Assembly (NCBI GenBank): GCA_022649665.1
Contig: JALCOL010000006.1
Location: 1-64,000, forward strand
Origin: Enterococcaceae bacterium
Lineage (GTDB): Bacteria > Bacillota > Bacilli > Lactobacillales > Enterococcaceae
Reading direction: 5' to 3'
Length of the DNA: 64,000 nt
This document shows positions 33,606 through 43,241 of the stretch, piece after piece (within the stretch, counting starts at the first letter, position 1; every line of letters starts with the position of its first letter). A program made the translations under genes and the position numbers. The notes beneath the pieces are model-generated. The model was not told the DNA's origin. It saw nothing but the letters and a program-made list of their open reading frames with translations, and made no database searches.

Positions 33606-33885
33606 AATCATTCTCCTTTCTTTGTTGCTTTGTGAAAGGCAACGAAACGTTGATAACGAAATTCCATTGCTTAATATATCATGGCCAAAAGCAGAAAGCG
33701 AATCATCTGCTCGAATTATCTATGAAAATTCATGATATTTACAGAAAATTAATTTTTTCATTACTGAGCGGATCCAGAGAGCCATGATTTTTTAAAGTTA
33801 TAATAAATGGTACAGTAGGAATTGCGCAGCGCGCCAAAGCCTTGTAAGATAGAAGAATGAAATTTTTGGAATGTTAGGTGGACAT

Positions 33886-34521
33886 ATGGGAAGACTGATC
33901 AGATTTATATTCCGGCTGGCTGGTGTGCTCCTCTTGCTTTCGGCAGTCGTTTTGACACTCGCATTTTGCTTCCGGACGTATCAAACGGTCAAGCGTGTTG
34001 AAAAATATCGGCCGCAAGTTGCGGAAATTTGTCAAAAATACGGGATCCCGCAAGAAACGGAAACGATCTTAGGGATCATCATGACCGAATCCAAAGGGAA
34101 AACGGATGATTTGATGCAGAGCAGCGAAAGCATTTACGGCGAGCAAGCGGCGATCGACTCAACAAACGAGAGTTTGGAAGTTGGGGTCAGCCATTTTGCA
34201 GAAATGCTTGCGCAGGCGAACAAACTTGGACTTTCAGAAAGCGTCGCAGTCCAAGCGTATAACTTTGGGGCGGATTATATTCCGTATGTGGCGGCAAATG
34301 GCGGAAAGCAGACGAAAGGGGTCGCCAAAAAGTATTCAAGGGAAGTGCTCGCACCAAAACTAGGCAATGCGACACAAGCAACCTATCCATACTATCATTT
34401 GTTTTCGTTGCTTGATGAACGTTCGCTTTATTTGAACGGCGGAAATTATTTTTATGCTTCGATCGTTCAAATGAATAAGAAATTGATCCGCTTCTACGAA
34501 TCATTGCCGTGGGTGGCGTAA
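33886..34521 (+). CDS. Lysozyme-like (goose-type fold) membrane-anchored protein
   Basis: 211 residues from the ATG behind TAGGTGG. A membrane helix at about 10-32 is followed by a lysozyme-like domain: Glu in MTESKG near residue 69, the SIYGEQAA turn, AYNFGADYI near 122-130, and the VAKKYS segment. This is the PF13702-type domain also found in conjugation-associated hydrolases. It probably trims peptidoglycan outside the membrane. It stands alone before the dnaG operon. Confidence 0.85.
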   Translation: MGRLIRFIFRLAGVLLLLSAVVLTLAFCFRTYQTVKRVEKYRPQVAEICQKYGIPQETETILGIIMTESKGKTDDLMQSSESIYGEQAAIDSTNESLEVGVSHFAEMLAQANKLGLSESVAVQAYNFGADYIPYVAANGGKQTKGVAKKYSREVLAPKLGNATQATYPYYHLFSLLDERSLYLNGGNYFYASIVQMNKKLIRFYESLPWVA

Positions 34522-34560
34522 AGAAAAGTGCAAAAGACTGGTTTTCTTAAAGATATATGC

Positions 34561-34625
34561 TATAATGATATTTGTAAAAGTTTGTTTTTAACAAATCCGC
34601 ACTGATGCAAATTAGTGCGTTTTTT
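34561..34625 (+). promoter_or_regulatory. dnaG-rpoD promoter with leader attenuator
   Basis: An extended -10 box (TGCTATAAT, with TATAAT at 34561-34566) lies behind the lysozyme gene. Between it and dnaG a hairpin CGCACT / AGTGCG followed by six T (34598-34625) has the form of an intrinsic terminator, so the leader may be attenuated. Confidence 0.65.
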
Positions 34626-34651
34626 GTGCTTATGGGCGGAGGGAGAAGCGT

Positions 34652-36457
34652 ATGCAGAGAATTCCTCAAAGCGTGATCGAGGAAGTACGACAAAAGGCAG
34701 ACATCGTCGACGTCATTGGTCAATATGTACAATTGAAAAAAGCCGGGAAAAATTATTCCGGTTTATGTCCGTTTCACCAGGAAAAGACTCCGTCATTTAC
34801 GGTCACCAAGGATAAACAGATTTTCAAATGTTTCGGCTGCGGAAAAGGCGGCAATGTATTTACTTTTTTGCAGGAACTCGAAGGGATCACTTTCCCGGAA
34901 GCCGTCGTCAAAGTTGCTGAGTTCGCGCATGTGCCGCTGGAAGGGATCGATCTGACCCCCGCTGCACCAGTCGATACGGCAGAAGCTCATTTGATCGAGC
35001 TTCATGAAGAGACTGCTAAGCTGTACCAGCATATTCTGCTGAATACGGAAGCAGGAGCGGGAGCGTTAGAATATTTAACGAAACGCGGCTTAGATACCGA
35101 AACGATCAAGCATTTTCAGCTGGGATATGCCCCGGCGTCGCGAACTTTTTTGACCCGCCACTGGCAAAAAAATCAAAAAGACGATGAACTGATGCGCAAG
35201 AGCGGATTATTCAATGAAAATCAAACGGGTGAATTATCTGATCGTTTCAGCGACCGGATCATGTTTCCGCTGACGAATCCGCAAGGGAAAATCGTCGGCT
35301 TTTCAGGCCGGAGGCTCGCGGATGATCCAGAGCAGCCGAAATATTTGAACAGTCCTGAGTCATTGATTTTTAATAAAGGTCGCACGCTTTATCATTTTCA
35401 TGAAGCGCGCGGTGCGATCCGCAAAGCAGGATACGCGCTTTTACTAGAAGGATATATGGATGTGATCGCGGCTTGGCAGGCAGGTCTTGGAAACGGCTTC
35501 GCTTCCATGGGAACGAGTTTGACGGATGGGCAGATCCATTTGATCGAAGGGCTAACGAGTGAAGTGCGTTTCTGCTATGACGGTGATGCGGCCGGGTTGC
35601 ATGCGATCGACCGCGGGATCGGACTTCTGAAAACGCACAGCAGCTTGAAAGCTACGGTTGTTTTAGTGCCGGACAAAATGGATCCTGATGAATATTTCCG
35701 CAAATACGGGAGCGAAGCGCTTGTTCATTTGATCGACAAGCAGCTGATGTCGCCTTATGAATTCAAGCTTGCTTATTTGCGGACGCAATTTGATCTGGAC
35801 CGCCCGCAAGAAAAGCTGGCATTTTTGGATCAAGCGATCGCGGCGCTGGCAGCAGTTGATTCGCTGATCGAACAAGACATGTATATCCGGCAGCTCGCCG
35901 ATGAATTTTCAGTCGATGCACAGCATATTTTGAGCCGGCTGAAAGATCTGCAGCAGCAGTCTGCAGCAGTCCGGCGTCCGGCAGTTTCCCCGCCGCACAA
36001 AACTGCCGCCGCCCCGCGCCGCATCTCGCAGATCGAACGAGCCGAACAATGGCTTTTGTACTATGCGATCAAAGAAGCCCATGTCCGCGACTATTTGCGG
36101 CAGTTGTCTGAAGTTCATTTTCTCCACGAACCATACGAACGGCTCTATTTATTGATCGATAGTTTTACCGCGCAAGGCGGTGTGATCGAACCGAGTCGTT
36201 TCGTCGATCTTTTAAACAATGATGCCGCACTGCTCCAGATCTTCACGGATCTAATGGAAATGGAATTCGCAGAAAGTACGCCGCAAGTGATCGATGAATT
36301 ATTGTTCGTGATCCAGCAAGGCGAGATCCAGACAAAGATCGAAGAAAAACAGATCCAGCAAAAAGAAGCGAAGCAGATGGGCAACGCTGATTTGGAATTT
36401 CAATTGACAATTGATATAATCAATCTCAGGAAACAATTGAGCCACGGGCTTAATTGA
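34652..36457 (+). CDS. dnaG: DNA primase
   Basis: 601 residues. It makes the RNA primers for DNA replication. The N-terminal zinc site is Cys39, His42, Cys60 and Cys63 (CPFH ... CFGC); the TOPRIM core has [11 protein letters not shown] and DGDAAG; the C-terminal helicase-interacting domain starts near 440 after an Ala/Pro-rich linker. It is the first gene of the conserved macromolecular-synthesis operon with rpoD 19 bases downstream; rpsU, part of this operon in some bacteria, is not next to it here. Confidence 0.97.
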   Translation: MQRIPQSVIEEVRQKADIVDVIGQYVQLKKAGKNYSGLCPFHQEKTPSFTVTKDKQIFKCFGCGKGGNVFTFLQELEGITFPEAVVKVAEFAHVPLEGIDLTPAAPVDTAEAHLIELHEETAKLYQHILLNTEAGAGALEYLTKRGLDTETIKHFQLGYAPASRTFLTRHWQKNQKDDELMRKSGLFNENQTGELSDRFSDRIMFPLTNPQGKIVGFSGRRLADDPEQPKYLNSPESLIFNKGRTLYHFHEARGAIRKAGYALLLEGYMDVIAAWQAGLGNGFASMGTSLTDGQIHLIEGLTSEVRFCYDGDAAGLHAIDRGIGLLKTHSSLKATVVLVPDKMDPDEYFRKYGSEALVHLIDKQLMSPYEFKLAYLRTQFDLDRPQEKLAFLDQAIAALAAVDSLIEQDMYIRQLADEFSVDAQHILSRLKDLQQQSAAVRRPAVSPPHKTAAAPRRISQIERAEQWLLYYAIKEAHVRDYLRQLSEVHFLHEPYERLYLLIDSFTAQGGVIEPSRFVDLLNNDAALLQIFTDLMEMEFAESTPQVIDELLFVIQQGEIQTKIEEKQIQQKEAKQMGNADLEFQLTIDIINLRKQLSHGLN

Positions 36458-36476
36458 GTATAGGGGGCAATCAATA

Positions 36477-37580
36477 ATGGCAGAGAAAACGAAAAAGCTA
36501 TCATATGATGCAGCAGTCAAAGCCTTTATTAAAGAATTTAAACCGAAACACCAAGTGAAATACGATGATTTGTCCAACCAATTGGCAACACCCTATTCAT
36601 TGGACGCTGACGGGATGGATAAATTGATCCAAAAAGTAGAAGATGCAGGGATCGGCGTTGTTGATGAAAACGGCGACCCAAGCGCCCGCAGCCTGAAAGC
36701 TACCAAAGTGAAGAAAAAAGATCTGCAAAACCTTTCCGCCCCAACCGGTGTCAAAATCAACGATCCGGTCAGAATGTATTTGAAAGAGATCGGCCGTGTT
36801 TCTCTTCTGACAGCCCAAGAAGAAGTCGATTTGGCGCTCAAGATCGAGCAAGGCGACCAAGAAGCCAAACAACGCCTCGCTGAAGCCAATTTGCGTTTGG
36901 TCGTCAGTATCGCTAAACGTTATGTCGGGCGCGGCATGCAGTTTTTAGATTTGATCCAAGAAGGCAATATGGGTCTGATGAAAGCTGTTGAGAAATTTGA
37001 TTACCGCAAAGGATTCAAATTCTCGACATATGCAACGTGGTGGATCCGCCAAGCGATCACGCGCGCGATCGCCGACCAAGCACGGACGATCCGGATTCCT
37101 GTCCATATGGTCGAAACGATCAATAAGCTTATCCGGATCCAGCGCCAGCTCCTTCAAGACTTGGGCCGCGAACCGACGCCGGAAGAGATCGCTGCTGAAA
37201 TGGATCTGCCGGTTGAAAAAGTCCGCGAGATCTTGAAGATCGCTCAAGAGCCGGTTTCGCTCGAAACACCGATCGGCGAAGAGGACGATTCCCATTTGGG
37301 CGACTTTATCGAAGATCAGGAAGCAACGAGCCCGGCTGATCATGCCGCTTATGAGCTGCTGAAAGAGCAGCTGGAAGATGTTTTGGATACGCTGACGGAC
37401 CGTGAAGAAAACGTGTTGCGTTTACGTTTTGGTCTCGATGACGGGCGGACGCGTACGCTTGAAGAAGTCGGCAAAGTGTTTGGCGTGACGCGCGAGCGGA
37501 TCCGCCAGATCGAGGCGAAGGCTTTGCGCAAATTACGCCACCCGAGCCGTTCGAAACAATTGAAAGACTTTTTGGAATAG
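36477..37580 (+). CDS. rpoD: Primary sigma factor SigA (RpoD)
   Basis: 367 residues. It directs RNA polymerase to housekeeping promoters. Visible are region 1.2 ([12 protein letters not shown] near 97-108), region 2 ([20 protein letters not shown], then [19 protein letters not shown]), region 3 and the region 4 helix-turn-helix ([20 protein letters not shown]). Length and sequence fit a Gram-positive SigA with a short N-terminal domain. It is co-transcribed with dnaG and ends in a strong terminator. Confidence 0.98.
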   Translation: MAEKTKKLSYDAAVKAFIKEFKPKHQVKYDDLSNQLATPYSLDADGMDKLIQKVEDAGIGVVDENGDPSARSLKATKVKKKDLQNLSAPTGVKINDPVRMYLKEIGRVSLLTAQEEVDLALKIEQGDQEAKQRLAEANLRLVVSIAKRYVGRGMQFLDLIQEGNMGLMKAVEKFDYRKGFKFSTYATWWIRQAITRAIADQARTIRIPVHMVETINKLIRIQRQLLQDLGREPTPEEIAAEMDLPVEKVREILKIAQEPVSLETPIGEEDDSHLGDFIEDQEATSPADHAAYELLKEQLEDVLDTLTDREENVLRLRFGLDDGRTRTLEEVGKVFGVTRERIRQIEAKALRKLRHPSRSKQLKDFLE

Positions 37581-37606
37581 GATCTAATCAGTTTGATCCT
37601 TTTAAC

Positions 37607-37641
37607 GAGCAGCGGTCGAAACGAAGCCGCTGCTCTTTTTT
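37607..37641 (+). terminator. Terminator of the dnaG-rpoD operon
   Basis: The stem GAGCAGCGG / CCGCTGCTC with an 11-base loop is followed by six T, 27 bases after the rpoD stop. Confidence 0.85.
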
Positions 37642-37672
37642 GTGGTAAAATCAGAAAAAAGGGGGCAGCAAG

Positions 37673-38263
37673 ATGCTGGCACGGGTGCTTACGATACTTA
37701 TTGGATACATTTTCGGCTGTTTTTTGACGGGAGAGGTTGTTTCCAAATTTTTATCTGGCAAATCAGCTGAAACGATCGGCTCCGGCAATCCGGGAGCGGC
37801 AAATGTCGGTGCGCAATTCGGGAAAAAATGGGGCGTCGTGGTTTTTCTGGGCGATGCGGTAAAAACGATCATTCCCGCTCTTTTATGCCGCTTCATTTTC
37901 TTTCCGGAGATCGGACAAATTGCCCTGCTGCTGGCAGGTGTCGGGGTAGTCATTGGGCACGACTTTCCATTTTGGAAGAAATTCCAAGGCGGCAAAGGAG
38001 TAGCGGCAACTTGTGTAGCGATCGTCTTATTTTCGCCTTTTTGGGGACTTTTGGCTTGTGCTCTCGGGGGGATCGTTTTGCTGCTGCGGCATTCGCTTCA
38101 TGAGGCGGGGATCGCGATCCCCGCTTTTTTCACAGTTTTCGCCCTGCTGCGTTTTGGAGCAGAGCCGGCTTTCTTAGGCGTTTTTTTAACGTATCTGATG
38201 ATCGTGCGAAGCCGCAAAGAACCTGCAAATGCTGAAAAAACAACATCGATCAAAAATCCATGA
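37673..38263 (+). CDS. plsY: PlsY-type glycerol-3-phosphate acyltransferase
   Basis: 196 residues with about five membrane helices. It transfers an acyl group from acyl-phosphate to glycerol-3-phosphate, the first step in phospholipid synthesis. The three PlsY motifs are present: GSGNPGAANVG at about 42-52, GHDFPFWKKFQGGKGVA near 99-115, and an RHSLHE segment near 142-147. The family's usual length is about 200. The GTAAAGGGGG site precedes the ATG. It could be a second PlsY copy, since the match to motif 3 is looser than in the main enzyme. Confidence 0.85.
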   Translation: MLARVLTILIGYIFGCFLTGEVVSKFLSGKSAETIGSGNPGAANVGAQFGKKWGVVVFLGDAVKTIIPALLCRFIFFPEIGQIALLLAGVGVVIGHDFPFWKKFQGGKGVAATCVAIVLFSPFWGLLACALGGIVLLLRHSLHEAGIAIPAFFTVFALLRFGAEPAFLGVFLTYLMIVRSRKEPANAEKTTSIKNP

Positions 38264-38345
38264 AGATTCTGTCTTGCATCGCGCGTGATCTTTCGTTAAA
38301 ATGAGCACTAAATGAAAAAATGATGAGAGTGAAAGGCGTGAGCAA

Positions 38346-39050
38346 ATGGAACAAGCACGATTGAATACATTCAGAGGCGGTGTCGAAGCTTGTTTGCCGA
38401 CCGTTCTGGGATATCTTGGCATCGGGATCGCACTGGGAGTCGTCGGCGCCAACGCCGGTTTTTCCGCTTTGGAGCTTCTTTTGATGTCGCTGATCGTCTA
38501 TGCCGGCAGTGCGCAGTTCGTCCTGGTCAGCCTGTTAGTGATGGGAACACCGGTATCGGCGATCATATTTACGATTTTTTTGATCAATTTCCGGCACTTG
38601 CTGATGAGCATGAGCGTCGTCCCGCATTACCGCGATCTTTCACTGATCAAGGGGATCATGTTCGGCTCGCTCTTAACAGATGAATCATATGGTGTATTGA
38701 CGGTCGAGCTGCACGAAAAAACGAAGCCGGGCTTTGCTTGGGTCCAAGGGCTCAACCTTACTGCTTACGCGACATGGGTCTTCGCAACTTTTTTAGGGGC
38801 GCTCTTGGGGGACATGATTCCGAATCCCGAGCGCTTTGGGCTGGATTACGCGCTGATCGCGATGTTTGCGGGGCTTTTTGCTGTCTCGGCGATCGATCAA
38901 TATCAGCGGATCAAGCGCAAAACTTGGATCTTGATTTTTGCAACGGTGGCTTCTTTGTTTATCAGTATGCGCTTTTTATCTGCGGAGATCAGTGTGATCT
39001 TGGCAACACTTTTGGGCGCGGGACTTGGGGTGATCTTGGATGATCGGTGA
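38346..39050 (+). CDS. azlC: AzlC-family branched-chain amino acid exporter subunit
   Basis: 234 residues with seven or so membrane segments. It matches AzlC: the start GGVEACLPTVLGYLGIGIAL, the LIVYAGSAQFV motif near 52-62, and INFRHLLMSMSV near 83-94. With AzlD it exports branched-chain amino acids or their analogues in Bacillus. The gene overlaps azlD by eleven bases, so the two are made together. Confidence 0.92.
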   Translation: MEQARLNTFRGGVEACLPTVLGYLGIGIALGVVGANAGFSALELLLMSLIVYAGSAQFVLVSLLVMGTPVSAIIFTIFLINFRHLLMSMSVVPHYRDLSLIKGIMFGSLLTDESYGVLTVELHEKTKPGFAWVQGLNLTAYATWVFATFLGALLGDMIPNPERFGLDYALIAMFAGLFAVSAIDQYQRIKRKTWILIFATVASLFISMRFLSAEISVILATLLGAGLGVILDDR

Positions 39051-39366
39051 TGCATATTTCTGGCTGGCAGTGATCGGCTGCGGATTTGTGACTTGGCTGC
39101 CGCGCGTTTTGCCGTTCATGCTGGTAAAAAAGCTTACATTTTCGCCGAAACTGCTGCAGTTTCTTTCGTTTGTTCCGCTAACGATCTTGACAGCGCTGTT
39201 GTTTCAGAGCATTCTGGTCCCGCAGGAACATGGTTTCCCGCATTTGGATGCATTGAAGAGCCTTGCGCTTGTGCCGACACTGATCGTCGGTTTTCGGACA
39301 CGCGACTTAATGAAAACTGTTTTATGTGGTATTCTGATGATGGCTTTATTGCGCCTCATTACTTAA
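39040..39366 (+). CDS. azlD: AzlD-family branched-chain amino acid exporter subunit
   Basis: 108 residues with four hydrophobic helices and the AzlD pattern TWLPRVLPFMLVKKL near 20-34, then LSFVPLTILTALL. It is the small partner of AzlC. It overlaps azlC at its start; no separate regulator is next to the pair. Confidence 0.92.
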   Translation: MIGDAYFWLAVIGCGFVTWLPRVLPFMLVKKLTFSPKLLQFLSFVPLTILTALLFQSILVPQEHGFPHLDALKSLALVPTLIVGFRTRDLMKTVLCGILMMALLRLIT

Positions 39367-39382
39367 GAAAGAAGGAGATAAA

Positions 39383-40252
39383 GTGAATGTGACTGGTTCT
39401 GAATTCACAGGCATGATTATCGATGAAAATAAAGACAATTATTTTGTACAAAAAGAAGGACAGACATTTCGCTTGCCGAAAGCGGAACTCGAAGAAGAGG
39501 CGGCATTGGGAACGGCACTTCATGGTTTTGGTTATGAAGACCAAGAGCATCATCTGCGTTTTACGACGCGGCTGCCTGAGGCGCGTCCTGGACATTTCGC
39601 TTTCGGGACCGTGACTGCGTCTCGCCGCGACTTGGGCGTTTTTGTTGATGTCGGTCTACCGGAAAAAGATATCGTCGTTTCGCTGGATGAGCTGCCGACG
39701 ATGCATGAACTGTGGCCCAAAAAAGGCGATCGTTTGATGGTCACGATGAGAACTGATGATAAAAACCGCTTGTGGGGCGAGCTCGCGGATGAGAAAATTT
39801 TTTCGTCGCTTGGCAAAAAAGCGCCGGAATCGATGAAAAATCATGATATCACCGGCACGGTCTACCGTTTGAAGCTCGCCGGCAGCTACGTTTTGACTGA
39901 TGATTATTATTTGGGCTACATTCATCCCAGTGAACGTTACCAAGAGCCGCGACTCGGGGAAGTCGTCAAGGGGCGCGTGATCGGAGTCAATCCGTATGGA
40001 GTCTTGAATTTGTCGCTCAAACCGCGGGCATATGAAACGATCAATCAAGATGCTGAGATGCTCAAAGTAATGCTCGAACAGGCAAATGATCATTTTCTAC
40101 CGTTCAATGATCATTCAGCACCGGAAGATATCCAAAAACATTTTGCGATGAGCAAAGGCCAGTTCAAAAGGGCCCTCGGACACTTGCTGAAAAATAAAGA
40201 GATCACTCAAAACGAAAACGGGATCCAATTAGCCGACAAAACTATTAAATGA
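39383..40252 (+). CDS. cvfB: CvfB-like S1-domain RNA-binding protein
   Basis: 289 residues. It has three S1-type beta domains (about 1-60, 66-130, 145-210), of which FGTVTASRRDLGVFVDVGLPEKDI at about 73 onward is typical and is given here only by position, and a winged-helix end (SKGQFKRALGHLLKNKEI near 255-272). This arrangement is that of CvfB/YitL, which affects virulence gene expression in staphylococci through RNA binding. The start is GTG behind AGAAGGAGA. It closely follows azlD. Confidence 0.88.
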   Translation: MNVTGSEFTGMIIDENKDNYFVQKEGQTFRLPKAELEEEAALGTALHGFGYEDQEHHLRFTTRLPEARPGHFAFGTVTASRRDLGVFVDVGLPEKDIVVSLDELPTMHELWPKKGDRLMVTMRTDDKNRLWGELADEKIFSSLGKKAPESMKNHDITGTVYRLKLAGSYVLTDDYYLGYIHPSERYQEPRLGEVVKGRVIGVNPYGVLNLSLKPRAYETINQDAEMLKVMLEQANDHFLPFNDHSAPEDIQKHFAMSKGQFKRALGHLLKNKEITQNENGIQLADKTIK

Positions 40253-40312
40253 GAATAATTACAATAAAATGGCGAAGTCAGCGGCTTTTAACGTTTCTTA
40301 ATTGAGAATCGC

Positions 40313-40355
40313 TTGATTTTTATGATCAATAAAACTATAATGAGAATAGTTATCA
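40313..40355 (+). promoter_or_regulatory. fur promoter overlapped by a Fur/PerR-type box
   Basis: TTGATT (40313-40318), 17 bases, TATAAT (40336-40341). The -10 box is the left half of TATAATGAGAATAGTTATCA, an imperfect inverted repeat close to the GATAATGATAATCATTATC consensus, so autoregulation is likely. Confidence 0.7.
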
Positions 40356-40374
40356 AACGATTGAGGTGGCAAAA

Positions 40375-40872
40375 TTGAAAAACGCGGAAGTTTTGAAAAA
40401 GATCAAAGATCAACTCCACAATGGCGGGTACAAATTGACCCCTCAACGTGAAGCAACTGTCTTGGTGCTGCTGCAAGATCAAAAAACACATATGTCAGCA
40501 GAAGAAGTCTATATGAAAGTCAAAGAGAAGAGTTCTGATATCGGTTTGGCGACGGTCTACCGGACTCTTGAGATCTTGACGGATCTGAAGATCGTCGATA
40601 AAGTGACATTTACCGATGGCTTGGCACGCTACGATCTGCGCAAAGAAGGGGCAAAGCATTTCCATCATCATCTTTTATGCATCGAGTGCGGCAAGATCGA
40701 AGAAGTCGAAGATGATCTGCTTTCGGGCGTGGAAAAGATCGTTGAAGAAAAATATCACTTTTTGGTGAAAGATCACCGGCTGACGTTTCACGGGATCTGC
40801 AGCTCTTGCCAAAAAAAGCATAGCCAAGAAGACAGCGAAAAATTATCGAAACTGCATGACGTCATTGAATAG
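40375..40872 (+). CDS. fur: Fur-family metal-dependent regulator
   Basis: 165 residues from a TTG behind TTGAGGTGG (a GTG at 40366 is the other option). The winged helix has YKLTPQREATVLVLL and LATVYRTLEIL; the metal site has HFHHHLLCIECGK and the second zinc pair CSSC near the end. Among Fur, PerR and Zur I favour Fur because of length and gene position next to xerD, which is usual in Firmicutes. Its own promoter carries a matching operator. Confidence 0.9.
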   Translation: MKNAEVLKKIKDQLHNGGYKLTPQREATVLVLLQDQKTHMSAEEVYMKVKEKSSDIGLATVYRTLEILTDLKIVDKVTFTDGLARYDLRKEGAKHFHHHLLCIECGKIEEVEDDLLSGVEKIVEEKYHFLVKDHRLTFHGICSSCQKKHSQEDSEKLSKLHDVIE

Positions 40873-40889
40873 CACTAGAAGTTGAACCC

Positions 40890-40925
40890 GGGGTGGTGAC
40901 TGTTTGTCACGATCCCTTTTTTTTT
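40890..40925 (+). terminator. Terminator of fur
   Basis: The stem GGGTGGTGAC / GTCACGATCCC with one bulge is followed by nine T. Confidence 0.8.
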
Positions 40926-40992
40926 GCGAAAAGATTCGCTTTTTGAACAAAATTTTATTATGATGGAAAGATGGATAAAGGAGGGGAGCCGA

Positions 40993-41877
40993 TTGAACGA
41001 TTGGATCAATGATTATCTGCATACACTCAAGATCGAACGCGGCTTGTCGGAAAATTCCCTCGCGAGTTACGGCCGCGACTTGCGCTATTTCGCGGCATTT
41101 TTACAGGAAAATGAATTGACGCTGCTAGATGCCGCACAGGAAAATGTGCGCGCCTATTTAGAATCACTGAAGAAAAACGGCCGCTCCACTCGTTCAGTTG
41201 CGCGTTTGATTTCTTCGCTGCGCGGTTTTTATCAGTATCTGCATCAGCTGAAAGTGATCGATCAAAACCCAATGGCGACGATCGATTCGCCGAAGCCGGC
41301 GCGGCATTTGCCGGAAGTTCTTTCATTAAAAGAAACAGAAAGGCTTTTGGAAGCGCCGGATACGACAAAAACGCTTGGGATCCGCGACCGGGCGATCCTG
41401 GAAGTGATGTATGCGACGGGCTTGCGCGTTTCCGAATTGATCCATATCCAGTTGGCGGACCTGCATTTGGCAGAAGGATTGATCGTGACGATCGGCAAAG
41501 GCGACAAAGAACGGCTGGTCCCGCTCGGGACGCAAGCGATCCGCTGGGTCGAAAAATATTTGGCAGACTCCCGGCCGCTGCTCTTAAAAGGACGGCGAGA
41601 TCCTTTTCTTTTTTTGAATTTTCACGGGCGGCCGCTGACGCGCCAGGGGATCTGGAAGAATCTTCAGCAGACCGTTCGGAATGCCGGGATCAATAAACGC
41701 GTCACCCCGCATACACTCAGACATTCTTTCGCAACGCATTTGCTGGAAAATGGTGCTGATCTGCGGACGGTCCAAGATCTTTTAGGGCACGCCGATATTT
41801 CGACGACTCAGATTTATACACATGTTTCCAAAAAAAGGCTCAGCGATGTCTACCATGCACATTTTCCGCGCGCATAA
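40993..41877 (+). CDS. xerD: Tyrosine recombinase XerD
   Basis: 294 residues from the TTG behind AAGGAGGGG; this gives the normal Xer length, while the longer frame from 40924 does not. It resolves chromosome dimers at the dif site together with XerC/XerS. The N-terminal SAM-like domain has GLSENSLASYGRDLR; catalytic residues lie in YATGLRVSE (Arg), TPHTLRHSFATHLL (His, Arg), LLGHADIS (His) and QIYTHV (Tyr). The order xerD-scpA-scpB-rluB is conserved in Firmicutes. Confidence 0.95.
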   Translation: MNDWINDYLHTLKIERGLSENSLASYGRDLRYFAAFLQENELTLLDAAQENVRAYLESLKKNGRSTRSVARLISSLRGFYQYLHQLKVIDQNPMATIDSPKPARHLPEVLSLKETERLLEAPDTTKTLGIRDRAILEVMYATGLRVSELIHIQLADLHLAEGLIVTIGKGDKERLVPLGTQAIRWVEKYLADSRPLLLKGRRDPFLFLNFHGRPLTRQGIWKNLQQTVRNAGINKRVTPHTLRHSFATHLLENGADLRTVQDLLGHADISTTQIYTHVSKKRLSDVYHAHFPRA

Positions 41878-41907
41878 TTACAAATACTGAAAAAGAGGGA
41901 TTCTGCA

Positions 41908-42648
41908 ATGGCTTTGGAATTGAAACTGGAAATTTTTGAAGGGCCGCTCGATCTCCTGCTTCATTTGATCCGCACGATGGAGGTTGATATTTACGATATC
42001 CCGATTTCTGAGATCACGAAGCAGTATATGAAATACTTGGAAACGATGCAGACCCTTCAGCTGGAAGTTGCCGGCGAGTATGCAGTAATGGCGGCAACGT
42101 TAATGGCTCTTAAGTCGCGGATGCTCTTGCCGGCAGTGCAGGCGGAGATCGAAGACGATGCATTTGCGGGAGAGGATCCGCGGGAAGACTTGATCCAGCA
42201 GCTGCTGGCGTATCGAAAATTTAAATATGCGGCCGGCGAGCTGCAAAAAAAAGAAACTCAGCGGGCGGCGCATTATCTGCGGGCCCCAAAAATTTTCGAG
42301 ATCCAGGAAAAAACTTTGCCGCTTTCACCCAATGCGGTCACGACGATCGATTTGTTTTTAGCGTTTCAAGAGGTCCTTGCCAAGCAATATCCGCATGACA
42401 ACGCACAAGTGCACATCGATGAAATTCACATCGAAACACAAAAAGAAAAGATCCTTGCCCGCTTAGCGAAAGTCGAAATATTGGATTTTGGAACACTTTT
42501 CACTGGCCGTACGAAAGAAGAGCTTGTGATGACGTTTCTCGCTGTCTTGGAGCTGATGAAAGAGCAAATGATCGATGCCGTGCAGCCGGAGCCGTTTGAG
42601 GAGATCCGGCTGATCAAAAAAGAAATCGAAGGAAGAGCGAATGAATAA
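41908..42648 (+). CDS. scpA: Segregation and condensation protein A (kleisin)
   Basis: 246 residues. The kleisin subunit that bridges the SMC heads in the condensin complex. The conserved start EIFEGPLDLLLHLI near 8-21 is present, as is the LEVAGEYAVMAATLMALKSR region, and a C-terminal winged helix that contacts the other SMC head. It overlaps scpB by eight bases. Confidence 0.97.
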   Translation: MALELKLEIFEGPLDLLLHLIRTMEVDIYDIPISEITKQYMKYLETMQTLQLEVAGEYAVMAATLMALKSRMLLPAVQAEIEDDAFAGEDPREDLIQQLLAYRKFKYAAGELQKKETQRAAHYLRAPKIFEIQEKTLPLSPNAVTTIDLFLAFQEVLAKQYPHDNAQVHIDEIHIETQKEKILARLAKVEILDFGTLFTGRTKEELVMTFLAVLELMKEQMIDAVQPEPFEEIRLIKKEIEGRANE

Positions 42649-43237
42649 AATTGCCGAACTGGAGGCTTTGCTTTTCATTGCCGGAGAAGACGGCATCGAA
42701 GCGCGCAGGATCTGCGAACTGCTTGAAATTTCTTCACTGCAATTACAAGAACTATTGAGCACACTCCAAAAAAAATATCAAACGGATGAAACAAGCTGCT
42801 TTTGCCTGTTGGAAGTTGAGGACCGCTCTTATTTAGCGACGAAAGAAAACTTTGCGGAGCTCTTGGAGCGCTACGGACATTCACCGCTGAAGCAGAAATT
42901 GTCACAGGCCGCAGTTGAAACATTGGCGATCATCGCCTATCGCCAGCCGATCTCGCGAATCGAGATCGAACAGATCCGCGGCGTGCAGGCGGCGAGCGCG
43001 CTGAATACGCTCTTGAACCGCAGTCTGATCACAGAACGCGGACGAATGGAGGGACCGGGGCGCGCGATCCTTTACGGCACCACCCAATATTTTCTTGATT
43101 ATTTCGGATTGAAAGATTTAACCGAACTGCCCGATATTTCGGGAATGGAAGAAGAATACGCTGCCGCTTTGCCCGAAGAGCTGTTTAATGATCGCTCAGG
43201 CGAGCCGGAAGACAATATAACGACAGAGGATGAATAA
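42641..43237 (+). CDS. scpB: Segregation and condensation protein B
   Basis: 198 residues with two winged-helix domains; EALLFIAGEDGI at the start and ETLAIIAYRQPISRIEIEQI near 93-112 are family hallmarks. A dimer of ScpB binds ScpA in the SMC complex. It overlaps scpA upstream, and the start region of rluB lies at its 3' end. Confidence 0.97.
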   Translation: MNKIAELEALLFIAGEDGIEARRICELLEISSLQLQELLSTLQKKYQTDETSCFCLLEVEDRSYLATKENFAELLERYGHSPLKQKLSQAAVETLAIIAYRQPISRIEIEQIRGVQAASALNTLLNRSLITERGRMEGPGRAILYGTTQYFLDYFGLKDLTELPDISGMEEEYAAALPEELFNDRSGEPEDNITTEDE

Positions 43238-43241
43238 ACGA

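Noticed and set aside
39093-39386. 97-codon frame over azlD
   Set aside because: Out-of-frame shadow; azlD is supported by its overlap with azlC and its membrane pattern.
40924-40992. Longer XerD start
   Set aside because: It begins inside the fur terminator; the TTG at 40993 has AAGGAGGGG and gives the normal family length.
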